Positions 63,438-64,000 of a stretch of DNA of 64,000 bases are shown here, piece after piece (the stretch's first letter is position 1; every line of letters begins with the position of its first letter). The position numbers were made by a program, and so were the translations under genes. The stretch is taken from assembly GCA_035610835.1 (NCBI GenBank), contig CM069443.1, forward strand, positions 56,809,266-56,873,265. The letters run 5' to 3'. The notes under the pieces were generated by a model, which saw only the letters and a list, made by a program, of their open reading frames with translations, made no database searches and was not told the origin of the DNA. The stretch comes from Ophiura sarsii (taxonomy: Eukaryota; Echinodermata; Ophiuroidea; Amphilepidida; Ophiuridae).

Positions 63438-64000
63438 GTAAGCAAAAAAAACCTGATGGTAACACACCATCAAATTATCTTCCCATGCGCTCTGGTTAAG
63501 CGATCATATTTTAACAAGACTGATTTTCTCAGGTAGCGATAGATTGGTTTGTTTAAATCATTGTTTTCTTTGAAGATATTGATGTTTATTATCAAAAACC
63601 TCACATTTTGGAGTGGCATTTGTTTTCCCTCTGCAACTTGACATCAAAGACTTGTGTACTGTCTTGATTTTCAGATTGTTTGTTCTAGAAGAGGAGATTT
63701 TTTTTAAAACATTTGTAACAACTCTTATTTAATGAGATTGAGAAAATAGTCTACAAATTACGAGTGAGACAAATTGTATCCATAGTAAGAGCAAGTTATA
63801 ACCTTTTCTGTACCATCAAAGTAAGGGTTAAAGAAGGGGTTTATTTTGAATTAAAACAGTGATGGGGATGGGTACTAGTCATTTTTTGGATCTGATAGGA
63901 ACGAAATCTTACGACTTGAGACTTTGTGTTTCCCCGTTTAAAGTAATACAGTGATGCGACTTGACCGGTGTTATGACCTGCTCTGTTAATGATTTAACAC
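63438..64000 (+). other. Intron, no recognisable content
   Basis: Follows the GTAAGC donor. I find no EGF-type exon, inverted-repeat element or array. The AAGATATTGATG at about 63574 resembles an EGF exon start but continues TTTATTATC, without cysteines. Confidence 0.6.

Noticed and set aside
63572..63600. Possible EGF exon start AGATATTGATG
   Set aside because: No cysteines follow and no donor in phase; the sequence turns AT-rich at once.

Overview
This window is animal genomic DNA. It is AT-rich, has long repeat-filled introns and many short exons with GT..AG borders, and holds no prokaryotic gene organisation. I read it as the middle of one very large plus-strand gene for a secreted or cell-surface mosaic protein. 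Fifty-nine complete exons plus the last two bases of a sixtieth (positions 1-2) join in frame with no stop, giving about 10.5 kb of coding sequence or about 3,500 codons. Neither the start nor the stop codon, the promoter nor the poly-A site lies in the window. The arrayed HYR (hyalin repeat) modules and the HYR/sushi/LDLa/EGF/NIDO/AMOP/VWD mix point to a marine invertebrate deuterostome, most likely an echinoderm and possibly a hemichordate. That assignment is an inference.

Layout. (1) 1-22219: sixteen HYR exons, each exactly 243 bp, phase 1-1, one module per exon. A direct tandem duplication of 8,368 bp (1785-10152 and 10153-18520) carries five of them twice. (2) 23080-24700: two LDL-receptor class A exons, the first followed by an array of about 142-144 bp units made from its own 3' part. 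(3) 25248-26092: two sushi/CCP exons. (4) 26769-27689: two EGF exons. (5) 28871-32672: NIDO domain over four exons. (6) 32359-36024: AMOP domain. (7) 36708-38691: VWD domain with a GDPH motif, followed by Mucin-4-like linker exons and a probable cadherin/Ig-like segment (38578-41181). (8) 41000-49469: EGF modules, mostly calcium-binding. (9) 50641-63437: a five-exon EGF cassette (132, 129, 126, 117 and 126 bp) present three times, with the first exon of a fourth copy at the right edge.

The NIDO-AMOP-VWD-EGF core is the arrangement of Mucin-4 and related mucin-like proteins. HYR, sushi and LDLa modules in front of it, and a long calcium-binding EGF rod behind it, suggest an extended extracellular adhesion or matrix protein. 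Most exons outside NIDO-AMOP-VWD are phase 1-1, so modules can be gained or lost without breaking the frame, and the window shows this at several ages.

Introns hold many short inverted-repeat (MITE-like) families, one tRNA-derived SINE, a long polypurine tract, a 22-G run, minisatellites and repeated decayed copies of neighbouring exon ends. Introns over 300 bp in which I see nothing recognisable beyond AT-rich or low-complexity DNA include 448-1025, 25425-25714, 26093-26768, 36025-36707, 37292-37579, 40557-40999, 50773-51185, 55752-56416, 56546-57328, 60046-60396, 62360-63305 and 63438-64000. No independent gene is supported on the minus strand.
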